DNA from: Triangularia verruculosa
Lineage: Eukaryota > Ascomycota > Sordariomycetes > Sordariales > Podosporaceae
DNA: 64,000 bases
Reading direction: 5' to 3'
Assembly: GCA_033296885.1 (NCBI GenBank)
Contig: MU863903.1
Location: 1-64,000, forward strand
Both the position numbers and the translations under genes were made by a program. The notes under the pieces were generated by a model. It searched no databases. It was given only the letters and a program-made list of their open reading frames with translations, and was not told the DNA's origin. How positions within the stretch are numbered: the stretch's first letter is position 1; every line of letters begins with the position of its first letter. Shown one piece after another: positions 9,701 through 19,825 of this stretch.

Positions 9701-12307
9701 TCATTCCGCAATCTCAACAACCTTTCCAACATATCCCTCCAGCCCGGACCGATCTTTGCTCCTGCCTTCCAAGATCAGAACCTTGGACCCAAGCTCAACC
9801 CACTCTCTCGTGTTCATAAGATCCAATTGAACTTCAACCTCGCCTCCACCTGCTCCTGCCTGGACCTGTCGCATGTCATTTTCCCCGAGACCAAATACGT
9901 CATCCATATCGTCTGTTGGCGACCTCCCTTCATCGCTCCTGCCCGTAGCATTCACTCTCGAGACCCGTGACACCCTCGCGGCAGTCCTCACACTGGCAAC
10001 GTAGATATTGACTAGGCTGCCCACCGACAACTCGCTGACTGCGGCATTATTCTTGTCAAACACAGCGGTGATCCCACTAACAGCTTGTAAAGACAGATCA
10101 GACGATACCATGTGTTGGCTGGGAACAGCGAGAACCATGCCTTTGCGTAATCTTGGCGTGGTGGCGGTTGGAAGACCATTTTCGTCCTTGACTTGGTCGA
10201 AGATGATCCCGATAGACCCAACTTGACCTGCTTCGAGAGTTTGGACTGGTAAGCGCAGGTTGTGGATGCTGACAATCGAGGCGGTATGCCACTCGCCCTT
10301 GATAGCGGAAGCGGAGACCGCGTTCCTGGCAGCAATGCGGCTGAGCTCTGCTGACGACGGGTGTGACAGGGAAAGACCGTAACTTCCTGCTGGGGACTGG
10401 TCACGGGGAGTATTGCGGGGTGAGCCGGCGTCATCGGATGGGAAGGGGCCAACCACGACTTTGTCCCCAATGGACAGACTGCCAAAGCGGAGGTAGCCCG
10501 CGACTACTGTTCCAAGATCAGTTTGCTGGTCGGCATCGCTGGTGGCCAGAGCGCAAGAGGCAGGCAAGCTGTATTTGTCCTCAACATGGAACAAGCAAGC
10601 TGGCTGCTCAGGGTTCAGGGCAGCACCGATAAAATCGTGGGAGGTTGGGGTAGGAGGTAATGGGAGGCTTCGTATTAGAGCATGGAGAGTGCCAATTCCT
10701 CGGCCATCTACTGCACTGGTGAGAACAATAGGTACGAAAGTAGACGGGTCCTCGTTTGTGCAAAGCGCCTCCATGACATCCTTCACGAGAGCTGCATCGT
10801 GATCAGAGACGACACTGAGGTCCGCATGGCCTGCTGGTCCACTCTTGACCAGCATCGGCACTCTGCCGGCCTTTTTGATGCTGGACAGGATCCTGCTAAG
10901 CGTTTTCTTGATAGTGACAGTTGCGAGGTCCAGTTTCGTCATGACCACAACCAAGGGAAGCCGAAGCCGTAGACATAGATCAAGATGGGCAGAGGCCAGC
11001 TCGATATTTTGTTCGGGGCCAAAGACGTCTACTGTAGGTTCAAGTGGCGCGGGGATATCGTAGCCGTTGGCTGCTATGCACAGCAGAGTCCAATGCGGTG
11101 CCCATCCTACAATTCCTCGGAGAATGGTGCGTCGGTACTTTGGGTGCCCTGCCGAGTCAACTAGGTAGACGAGCCGACCGGATTTGGTGTAATTATGAAT
11201 GTCGATCCAAGACTCGACTTCTTGATGGCCATAGTTGATGATTTTGTCACCATGATAGCCAATAAGCTCTTGAGTGACCGACGAGGTGATGCCTGAGGCG
11301 ACTTCATGCAGGTGTTTGAGCAGTCCTAGCCGACCCTTCCCACGTCCGTTATCCAGCGTGCCCGTCGACAGAGCGCCGAGGAGAGTTGATTTTCCAGACG
11401 TCGTCGGCCCTGTAAGTGTAACACGGAGTTGGTCGGTGGAAAGCGGGCCATCTGTTGGGTCAGGGAGGCCGGCCGATTGTGTCACGTTAGCATGACTGGC
11501 ATCTCTGGGCCGTAAATCGGGCGTGACCAGCGCTTCGGCCACCCACAATTTGGCCTGCCGTCGACGACAGCTGGGGCCCAGGTTTGATTCCTGCTCAGAA
11601 TCAGATGACTCAATCCATTCACAGTCCCCGACTGCAATCTTGCGAAGAACCTTCATGTTGCAACCCAAGCTGGCCGCCATGATGCGAAGCGTGTTGAGGC
11701 TTTCATCAAGCTCATCCCTGGTCAGACCAGCAAGAGTGCCATCATCCGCAACTCCAATCTCATACAGAGCTCCTCTCGATGCTTCCAGCCCTGGCAACAG
11801 CTTCCCCAGCTTGATTGGGGCATTTCGAGCGAGGTTCTCGTCAGGAAGCTGCGGTATCACCGGGACTGTTGTGGTAGTTCCCGAGTGATAAGGACAGGAC
11901 TGCTGCAGCCTCCATAAGAGCTGAGTGGTGAGATGTTCGAGGCGATCCTGTCGTGTTTGTGCAGTGGTGGAACATCCTGGAACGGCGGGTGCTGGCTTGA
12001 CCGTTCGCGGTTCGGTTGAAGGGCGGTTGATAGAACCGGATATTCGAGTTGCAGTGCTGATGTGCTCATATTTCCTTCGTGACCTCAACAGGAGGTGAAG
12101 CTTGTACTCAGTAGGGCCTTCTTGTGGCTCTGGCTCCAGTTTTGTAACGCCATAGTCTGATAAGAGACCTGAGCCAGTGGTTCCCTTTTTCCGATTTGTT
12201 GGATGATCGGCAGCGCTGGCCTTCTTGTGAGGATCAGAAGGTCTAAGCCATGGAGAAGACGCTCGCGCTGGATCGGACCCTAATGGGTCAAAGGTAAAGA
12301 CAGACAT
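9701..12307 (-). CDS. GTPBP1/GTPBP2-type translational GTPase
   Basis: Single exon, 868 aa. Residues about 298-306 carry the P-loop GPTTSGKST, about 382 has DSAGH (G3) and about 456 has TKLD (G4). The G domain is followed by two beta-barrel-type regions (VAGYLRFGSLSIGDKVVVGP; LEAGQVGSIGI) as in EF-Tu-like factors. The wording after the P-loop (LGALSTGTLDNGRGKGRLGL, HEVASGITSSVT) is typical of GTPBP1/2, EF-1alpha relatives linked to ribosome rescue and mRNA turnover. The roughly 290-residue N-terminal extension has the family block GTLAGLTRDELDESLNTLRI. It acts in the cytoplasm. The start at 12307 is the first Met of the frame and gives MSVFTFDPLG. Confidence 0.88.
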   Translation of the reverse strand: MSVFTFDPLGSDPARASSPWLRPSDPHKKASAADHPTNRKKGTTGSGLLSDYGVTKLEPEPQEGPTEYKLHLLLRSRRKYEHISTATRISGSINRPSTEPRTVKPAPAVPGCSTTAQTRQDRLEHLTTQLLWRLQQSCPYHSGTTTTVPVIPQLPDENLARNAPIKLGKLLPGLEASRGALYEIGVADDGTLAGLTRDELDESLNTLRIMAASLGCNMKVLRKIAVGDCEWIESSDSEQESNLGPSCRRRQAKLWVAEALVTPDLRPRDASHANVTQSAGLPDPTDGPLSTDQLRVTLTGPTTSGKSTLLGALSTGTLDNGRGKGRLGLLKHLHEVASGITSSVTQELIGYHGDKIINYGHQEVESWIDIHNYTKSGRLVYLVDSAGHPKYRRTILRGIVGWAPHWTLLCIAANGYDIPAPLEPTVDVFGPEQNIELASAHLDLCLRLRLPLVVVMTKLDLATVTIKKTLSRILSSIKKAGRVPMLVKSGPAGHADLSVVSDHDAALVKDVMEALCTNEDPSTFVPIVLTSAVDGRGIGTLHALIRSLPLPPTPTSHDFIGAALNPEQPACLFHVEDKYSLPASCALATSDADQQTDLGTVVAGYLRFGSLSIGDKVVVGPFPSDDAGSPRNTPRDQSPAGSYGLSLSHPSSAELSRIAARNAVSASAIKGEWHTASIVSIHNLRLPVQTLEAGQVGSIGIIFDQVKDENGLPTATTPRLRKGMVLAVPSQHMVSSDLSLQAVSGITAVFDKNNAAVSELSVGSLVNIYVASVRTAARVSRVSRVNATGRSDEGRSPTDDMDDVFGLGENDMRQVQAGAGGGEVEVQLDLMNTREWVELGSKVLILEGRSKDRSGLEGYVGKVVEIAE

Positions 12308-13035
12308 TGGTGGACGTTAGGTGGCCGAAAGCTGAAGACTGCTGGCGGTGCTTGTTCGCTTGATCTGTAATAAGCGGTGCTCGCTATATGAATCAGAATG
12401 CTATTGTATGGATTATTGACATTTCTAGTAGGGATATTCGGTGCAGGTGTATTCGTGGTATCATCTTGAATTCGGAGACAACGTGGTTGGTAGCAGAGCA
12501 AAGAATGAGTTTGGAGAGTGAGGGACTCGATTGCGCCTGTAGAAAGGATCACGGCGATTCAAATGGAATAAAACATCTTGATAGGGGCTAAGGATGAAGT
12601 GTGTGACTCGAAATACTGTGGAATATTGGAGCGGATGAATCAATTCCGGTGTTCTTGTCAACACCTCGAATTGTTCGTCAACAAAAAAAGATTGACTCTC
12701 GCACCGCAAAAGTGACACATAAAGATGTCAGAGAACTTATGTAAGGTCCGCGGCCTGGGTGCTGGAGCCTTGACTGCGGCCGAGATGTCATGCGCTGAAT
12801 GGCAGTGGCCAGGTGCCAAGGCCCCTTTTCCGCTAGTTCCACAGTACGACAGTACCTGGTCTTTGCCGCTCTTTGACCCCTGAAAGAAGGTACCGTCCTA
12901 TTGGATTCTTATCAGCTGGCCTTTCGTTGTTCTAGAAAAGCTACCACTCTCTCAATGAAGACTATTTCTTTGTCTAGAAGAAGCCACTTCGCTCATCTTG
13001 ATCCATGAACAGGCAAGTCGCAATCTAGAACCATC
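12308..13035. other. Intergenic, promoter region of two divergent genes
   Basis: Lies between the minus-strand GTPase gene and the plus-strand hypothetical gene and must hold both promoters. No motif stands out and no further gene is visible. Confidence 0.4.
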
Positions 13036-13590
13036 ATGGATCCATCACTGGTCAAAGAAATGCAGCTGGAACTCCCCTCGCCACGAGGCAGCGATTCCAG
13101 CGACACCATCGACACCAGCGACAACGTTAAGAGCGGACGGAACCCCAAGTACGAAGCCAAGATGGAGGTGGACCAGTCACAACGTCGGCGCCCCCCACTA
13201 AACCTAGGCCAATCCCAGGGGCTACGGGACCCTGAGAAACTCAGTGGAGAGCAGTTTTCGGAATCGTCAGGGTCGTCGCAAGACTTGAAGAAGACGTCCA
13301 TCTGGACTGAGGGGAAGGGGCGAAAGAGAGATAAATTTTGGCGATGGATATCGGCCTGTTTCATAGGAGATGATGATTTAACAGACGACGAGTACGATTT
13401 TACAGACGACGAGTACGAGCACGAGCACAAGCACAAAGACGAGATGGAGCCTCCTATGGCTGAAAAGGTAAGAAACAAGTTGAGACGCAGCGGCGATGCG
13501 CACCCCCTGCCTCCACCTGCAAGTCAAGCCAAGCGGCTGCATGGCGGCCACGATCCAGCGGTTGATTGGGACAGGATTCCCGGCAGCTGA
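13036..13590 (+). CDS. Small charged hypothetical protein
   Basis: An open frame of 184 aa with no recognised domain. It is rich in Ser, Asp, Lys and Arg and is predicted to be mostly disordered. A short basic aromatic stretch (RKRDKFWRWISACF, about residues 96-109) precedes a duplicated acidic motif, DDEYDF and DDEYEHEHKHKDE. The first Met gives MDPSLVKEMQ. No introns are needed. It could be a lineage-specific gene or a chance frame; codon use and position upstream of the SNARE gene give no decision. Confidence 0.4.
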   Translation: MDPSLVKEMQLELPSPRGSDSSDTIDTSDNVKSGRNPKYEAKMEVDQSQRRRPPLNLGQSQGLRDPEKLSGEQFSESSGSSQDLKKTSIWTEGKGRKRDKFWRWISACFIGDDDLTDDEYDFTDDEYEHEHKHKDEMEPPMAEKVRNKLRRSGDAHPLPPPASQAKRLHGGHDPAVDWDRIPGS

Positions 13591-13921
13591 ACTGCGGTCA
13601 AGCAAAGGGTCGTCAGCATTGCGAGGCAGGGGCGACCAGACAAGCAGTCATGGTTGAACTTTCCATTTTGGCCCGATGGGTCACAGCCTGGAACAGTCCC
13701 AAGACACAAGCTCGTCTGGATCAACACCGTCCCGCCGCAGAGTTCCACCCCAAAGCCCCGCCGCCTGTTAGGGGGTCTTTGCGCCAAAACGCCCCTTAAC
13801 ACCTAACATTACCATCTAGTTTTCATTTCATCTCTTCAACACCTGTTCTTCCATCCTGTCTCATCAGACGACCCAACCTTTTGTCTTGTTTATTGTACTA
13901 AGCCATTCACAGCGTCCCATC
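13591..13921. other. Promoter and leader of the SNARE gene
   Basis: A CT-rich stretch just before the start codon (about 13815-13870) resembles the pyrimidine-rich leaders common in filamentous fungi. No gene. Confidence 0.4.
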
Positions 13922-15244
13922 ATGGGCAAGTTCAGCTCCCTGTTCCGCAGCAAGTCTGATAAAGACAAGGCCGGCGAGACGAATGAAAACCCCTATGCTC
14001 AACAGCCATCCAACGACACCTACTCGAACGCCCCCATCTACGGTGCAGCCCGCGAAGCACCATCAGGACTCCCACCCGGTCCTCGCCCCGGCGGTTTCGG
14101 CGGGTTACCATCGGGCCCTCGTCCGGGAAGCGCCGCTCCGCCGCCTTATTCTGCTCAAAATGATGCTGCCTTTGCAGACAACAAGAAGAAATATGATTCA
14201 GCTACTTCCAGTCCCTCGATAGGGTACGGGAATGACCGGTACGGTAACCAGGCGGGTTATGGCAGCAACAGATACGACAATGCTGGCAGCTATGGGCAGA
14301 ACAACGATGTTCAGGCTCAACCCCAGAGACAAGGTGGATATGGCGGTCTGAATGAGCCGAATCCCCTCTTTGAAGGACGTCAACAGAGAGACTTCCAGGA
14401 TCATCATAGAGAGACGCAGCCCGATCCAAACAAGAAGGCCTGGGAGGAAATGACAGAGGATGAGAGGCAAGAGGAGGAAATTCAAGGCACAATGCAGGAG
14501 GCAAATCGGCTTCGCGGGGGCACCGAGGACATTTTGGATCGTATGCTTGGGAAGATTGAATACACAAAACAGCAGGCAGGTCTGGCGATGGATAGTATCC
14601 AAAGGCAGGGTGAAGTGGTCTACAACACAAAGAAGTTGGTCAATGAAGCTTGTAAGTTTATATCCTACTGATCTACTTTAGCGGTCCAAGAATGCTAACA
14701 TCAATTTACAGCTGTGCAGGCTCGCATCGGCAAGGCGAATGCCGAGGACCTGGAAAACGCCAACAAGTCGATGCTCAACTTTTATGCGATGAGCAGAAAG
14801 AAACGCGATGGTCTTGACGATGCGAGACTGGTTGCTGAGTTGGAGGAGAAGGAGGAGCGACAAAGAGTGCAACGAGAAGCTGCAGCTGCTAAGAAACGTA
14901 GAGATCAGAGAGCTATCGCTCCAGGCTTTGGAGCTTCTGCCTCTTCGTCTAAGCCCAACTTCTCCAAATATATTTTCGAAGACAACCTTGATGGGGACCA
15001 GGCGGCAGCGGAGCAGAGAATCGATGAGAAGACAGAGAGAGCCATTGAAGGTCTTCAATTTGTTAAGGCACAGATGCAGGCGTTCTCTGCCGAAGTCGAT
15101 GATCAAATGGTGGTGCTTAAGGATGTCGAAGAACAGGTAAGCGAAGAAAGCATCTCATCATGCATCAACATGCTAACTCTATCATAGACCAGCAAAGTTC
15201 ACGACAGCGTCCTTGTCACCCACAATCACATCAAGAGGATTTAA
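13922..15244 (+). CDS. SNAP-25/Sec9-like Qbc-SNARE
   Basis: Three exons, 13922-14651, 14712-15136 and 15188-15244, join to 403 aa. The first 160 residues are Gly/Pro/Tyr/Asn-rich and disordered, as in fungal Sec9. A first SNARE-like helix follows at about 195-245 (EEIQGTMQEANRLRGGTEDI, MDSIQRQGEVVYNTKKLV), then a linker, then a second at about 340-402 ending DVEEQTSKVHDSVLVTHNHI. Two SNARE motifs without a transmembrane segment define the SNAP-25 family, which acts in exocytic membrane fusion. The helices look diverged from the main fungal Sec9 consensus I would expect, so it may be a second paralogue. The start MGKFSSLF is preferred over an in-frame Met 12 codons upstream. Confidence 0.75.
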
Positions 15245-16175
15245 TAAGTTTATCAATGGAGTTTGTTCGTTGCGTTTCAGGCTGGTTCTTGGATGGATTT
15301 GTTGGGGTTTGTTACTCTGGTGTAAATGATTTAGTTGTGGTTGCCAAGTTACTTCATAGAAATATGTTTCCGTTTGTTGTGCCAATGTCGTGCAGTTCTG
15401 TAAGGTGTTCTGAACATCTAAGTAGCCACCCATACTACATGTCCAGACCATTGCTTGTATATGTTAGTCCCTATCCCTAAATAGCTGTTAAACAATCCGA
15501 CTTTTCGAAAAGCCTTTGGCGACGATGGGATCTATGCAAGAAATACACGACTCGGAGGATACCCTAACATACCGTTTCTTCAATACTGCCCTTACACCAA
15601 CCACCATACAACCAAAGGATTGATTATGTTCTACCGCCAATGCAATGATGCTCTCTCTGCCTCAGCCTCTAGCCAAAGTAATCAAAAGGGCCCAGAAAGA
15701 GATATGATTGAGCACAGGGGACGGGACAACACGAACTATCATTTGAAAAGCTTTGGTCGCAATGCTCGGGTTTCTTGACTAAACCTTCCTGAAGTGCGCT
15801 TTTCGGGGTGGCTGGCCCAAAAGCTACCTAAAAACCGGTGGGGCGGAAGAGATAAGACAGCACGTGGACAGGTACATTCTCTGCCGGGGTTATAGCGGGA
15901 TTACAGTGGACTTACAGAAGGGTAGCCTGAGTACCGACAGGGCATTGAAAGGTTTCTTCCTGACTAATCAGCCAAATCGACAACATCCCATTGGTGCAAT
16001 TGACTGCCCCGTCGATTTTTGGCTTTTGGAATGAGCTAATTCCCCACTTATTCGAAGCGTGTGACCAATCAAAATGAGCAACGCCAATCGAAACCATTTC
16101 GCTGAACCCTCTCTGTTTTTGGATATTTCAAGAACCTCGCTAGCTTCATAACCTCTCCCCAAACCACACAACACC
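15245..16175. other. Intergenic between SNARE and helicase genes
   Basis: Holds the SNARE 3' flank and the helicase promoter. No open frame with a domain is seen. Confidence 0.4.
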
Positions 16176-18573
16176 ATGGCCAAGAAGAGGAAGAACGGCG
16201 CCGGTGATGGCATTCGCATCGGCGATAAGTTCTTGTCACTCGATGGTTATTTGACCAAGAAACCCAAGACCGACGCCTCACAATCCTCAAGTGAGAGCCC
16301 TCCAACAAACACCGAAGGTATCAAAAGCCAAGGCCTCTCCGTTCATAAATACGGCGTACTAACCAAAAAAATTAGCCATCACATCAAAAGAAGGCGTTTC
16401 GGCGGCAAATGAAGGTCTGTTGACATCAAGGAACGGCCCATCGAGTGAGGACAAGCGCAGTAAACCTATCGGCAACCCGAAATTTTTCGAGGCTCGCCAG
16501 GCGTTACCGCTATGGAGTCGGCAAGACGATATCCGACAAAGACTCCGCCAAAACGATGTGCTTGTGCTCGTTGGTGAGACTGGTTCGGGAAAAAGTACCC
16601 AGGTCCCTCAATTCTTGATTCAGGAAGACTGGTGCCAGAGAAAGAAGGTTAAGGTCCAGGGAGATGGGGGCACTCAGGAAATCGCAGTGGGGGGCATGAT
16701 CGCGGTCACACAGCCACGTCGAGTCGCGGCTACCACACTAGCACACCGCGTGGCCAAGGAAGCCAACATCCCAGGACACGGCAAGAAGGATGCTGAGAGA
16801 CATGGCCCTCTCTCCCACGGCATTGTCGGTTACTCAGTCCGTTTCGACCACCGGGTCCCCAAGGGCACCAAGATCAAGTACGTCACGGAAGGTATGCTTC
16901 TCCAAGAGCTACTTCGCGACCCTCATCTTCGGCATTATAGCGCCATTATTGTGGACGAAATCCACGAGCGCAGCGTTGATGTTGATCTGCTCTCCGGATT
17001 CCTGAAGCAGATTCTCTCGGGAGACAAGGCTGGCCGTGGCGGTATCCCTCTCAAGGTTGTCATCATGAGTGCCACGGCGAACGTCGGCAGCATCAAGAAC
17101 TTCTTCTCAGAATCCGGCGAGCCTGAAGCAGTCCCAGAAGCTCACAAAACCTCTGTGGATTTCCTCCAAGTTGAAGGCCGCCAGTTTCCTGTTGAGATCA
17201 CCCATACTCCAAAACCTGTCCCAGACATCCAAGAAGCTCTCCTCAGCACATTGTTCAAGATTCACAAGCAGGAGTCACTTTTTGACAAACATGGCAGGAA
17301 GGACATTCTAGCCTTCCTCACTGGGCAGGAGGAAATCGAATCCGCCAAGCGCTTGATCGAAGAACATGCAGAAACTTTGCCACAAGGCGTTCCAAAAGTT
17401 GTCGTCTTGCCTCTCTTCGGCCAGCTATCCATGGAGGCGCAACATAAGGCATTCCAGCCGACTAAAGACAAGAACACGAGAAAGATTGTTCTGGCCACCA
17501 ACATCGCCGAAACCTCAGTTACGGTTCCCGGTGTACGATTCGTTGTCGACTGCGGCAAGGCGAAGGTGAAGCAATACAGACCTCGCTTGGGCATGGAGTC
17601 TCTGTTGGCCAAACCAATATCCAAATCTTCGGCCATCCAGAGAACCGGTCGTGCCGGCAGAGAAGGCCCTGGCAAGTGCTTCAGACTCTACACTGAAGAG
17701 ACTTATGAATCGCTTGAAAAAACAGATCTTCCCGAAATTCTACGGACAGATGTTCTCAACGCCGTGCTGACGATGAAGGCAAGAGGGATCGACGACGTGC
17801 TGGCTTTTCCTCTCATGGACCCACCTGAGTTCGAGTCGGTGGAAAAGGCCCTGTTGCATCTTCACATCCTCGGCGCCCTTGCAGATGACGTATCCATCAC
17901 CGACATTGGGCGTAAAATGGTCATGTTCCCTGTCCCACCGCCATATGCTCGTGTTCTGATCGCAGCAGCCACCCCGAAAAACGATTGTCTTCTCGAGGTC
18001 ATCGACATTATCTCCTGTATCACGGCAGGCGATGACATCTTCCTGCAGATCCAATCAGAGGAGACGAAAGAAGAGGCAGAAGAATTCAGGAAGGAATTGT
18101 GGAGGAGAGAGGGAGATCTCATCACTTACCTGACGACCATCCAGTTGTACGCTGCCGAGAATGCCGACCGCGTCCGGTGGTGCAAGGACAGGAAGCTCAA
18201 CACCAGAAATATGAAGCAGGCGATGAACATCAGGAAGCAACTGAGAGGACTTTGCGTCAAGCAGAAGATGATGGAACAGCCACCCGCCGACCCCCAACCG
18301 TTCTACCCAGTCAACCCAGAGAAAGCCGCCACTATTCTCAAGTGTTTTCTTAAGGGTTTTGCCCTCAAGACCGCTATCCTAGCGCCTGACAACAGCTACG
18401 TCACGGCGCATGGAAAGCACGTAGTGGCTGTTCACCCGGCCAGTGTCCTCCACGGGCAGAAGAAGGAGGCCATCATGTTCTTGGAACACGTCTATACACA
18501 GAAGAATTACGCCAAAAAGGTGAGCGCCATAGAGGCTCAATGGATAGTGGAAGCGATGGAAAGATCTGGTTAA
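16176..18573 (+). CDS. DHR2: DEAH-box RNA helicase, Dhr2-like
   Basis: Two exons, 16176-16317 and 16376-18573, join to 779 aa across a 58-nt intron (GTATCA donor, GTACTAAC branch, TTAG acceptor). Motif I GETGSGKST is at about residue 114, Ia TQPRRVAA follows, II is DEIH at about 240, III SAT at about 278, then FLTGQEEIE, V TNIAETSV and VI QRTGRAGREG at about 468. Ratchet/winged-helix and OB-fold regions complete the DEAH/RHA layout. The short basic N-terminus (MAKKRKNG) and the overall length fit yeast Dhr2, a nucleolar helicase in 18S rRNA maturation, better than the longer Prp2/16/22 proteins. Assignment within the DEAH family is by overall look only. Confidence 0.85.
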
Positions 18574-19024
18574 GGCCTACTGATGAAATGGAAACGCCTA
18601 TTCATGATAGTTATAGGCCTTTTTTTGGCAAAGCAAGGCGTATTATGAGCGGGGAGGTGCATGGTCGTTACTTGCCGGACACGTATGTTTTTTTTTTCTT
18701 TGTAACTAGAGATACCATCAATCAAAGCTCGATGCGTCCTAAACCACATCTTACAAGACATGTTTTCACCCTGAACCCCTGATTCCCACCCCCGCCAGTC
18801 AAGTTAGCGCGTACGGACACTGTGTGGGGCCGGTCAACCGTGAGCTCGGTAACTCATCTGAATCGACTCAATGACGTGAAGAAAACAGACATACCTAGGT
18901 AGAGAAAAACCGCCATCATTCGACAAAGGCACCAATTACAAGTCGTTTTTTTCACGAGAAATTTGTATATACTACAAAGAGGGGGGAAAAAAAGTCGGAG
19001 TTTTTTCGGCCCAGGATTTACGGT
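18574..19024. other. Intergenic between helicase and SDHAF3 genes
   Basis: No gene seen. A T8-T9 tract lies near 18690 and an A6 tract near 18988, just before the SDHAF3 start. Confidence 0.4.
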
Positions 19025-19668
19025 ATGAGACCATCCCTCCGCCTCATGGCAGCAGCCATGCAATCCGGCAACAGCCTCAAGCCAACTCCCATGGCTCTCC
19101 TCCCGCCGATCTACCTCTACCGAAGACTGCTGAGGGCGCACAGGAAGCACTTGCCGGCAGAGATGAGGTTGCTGGGGGATGAGTACGTCAAGGCGGAGTT
19201 TAGGGCGCATAGGAGCGTGGAGAATCCGGTTCATTTGGTGAGTCCCTCCTTGTTTCTTTCCCGCCCTCTCGAGTGGTTGTTTCAAATTTATGAGATATCA
19301 AAAAATGAAATCATGCGTTTCGAGATGGGATTTTTGGTGGGTGTTATTGTTGGCTGACATCTGCGGTGTGTGAAAATACAGATTGGGTTTTTGACGGAGT
19401 GGCAATTATACGCGCAAAAGATTGAGGGAGACTCGTGGTTGGGGGAGAAGCTGGATGAGGGGAAGATTCAGAAGATGAGTGGTATGTTATTTTTTTTTCG
19501 TTCATTTCTTCTACTCTTAGTTGTTTGTTTTGTGAGGGCTATACGTGGAACAGCTGGCTAAGTGGAAATGTGAAAACAGACGAGCAAATTGGCCAGTTGT
19601 ATGAGCTTATGAAGGCGATTCAGAAAAGAGGGACGGAAGGGGATGAAGGGGGTGAGGAGTCTACGTAG
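19025..19668 (+). CDS. SDHAF3: Succinate dehydrogenase assembly factor 3 (ACN9 family)
   Basis: Three exons, 19025-19237, 19382-19481 and 19580-19668, join to 133 aa. The LYR-family core is clear: PPIYLYRRLLRAHRKHLP (LYR at about residues 31-33), then LGDEYVKAEFRAHRSVENP and GFLTEWQLYAQ after the first intron. This is the ACN9/SDHAF3 (yeast Sdh7) signature. The protein works in the mitochondrial matrix in maturation of the iron-sulfur subunit of complex II. The N-terminal 24 residues are basic with no acidic residue, a plausible targeting peptide. The C-terminal tail is acidic and short. The length is typical of the family. Confidence 0.9.
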
Positions 19669-19825
19669 AGGAGGATATAATGGTTGAATGAGGTTGCGAG
19701 AACGAGTGATGTAAGATCATGATGTGTCGATATCTGGGTGCGTCATTAAGCCTGTTTTTCATTGATATATGTACAGTACGTGCTATCTTCTTTTGCTTTC
19801 AATTTCCCGTGATCGCTATCCAACC

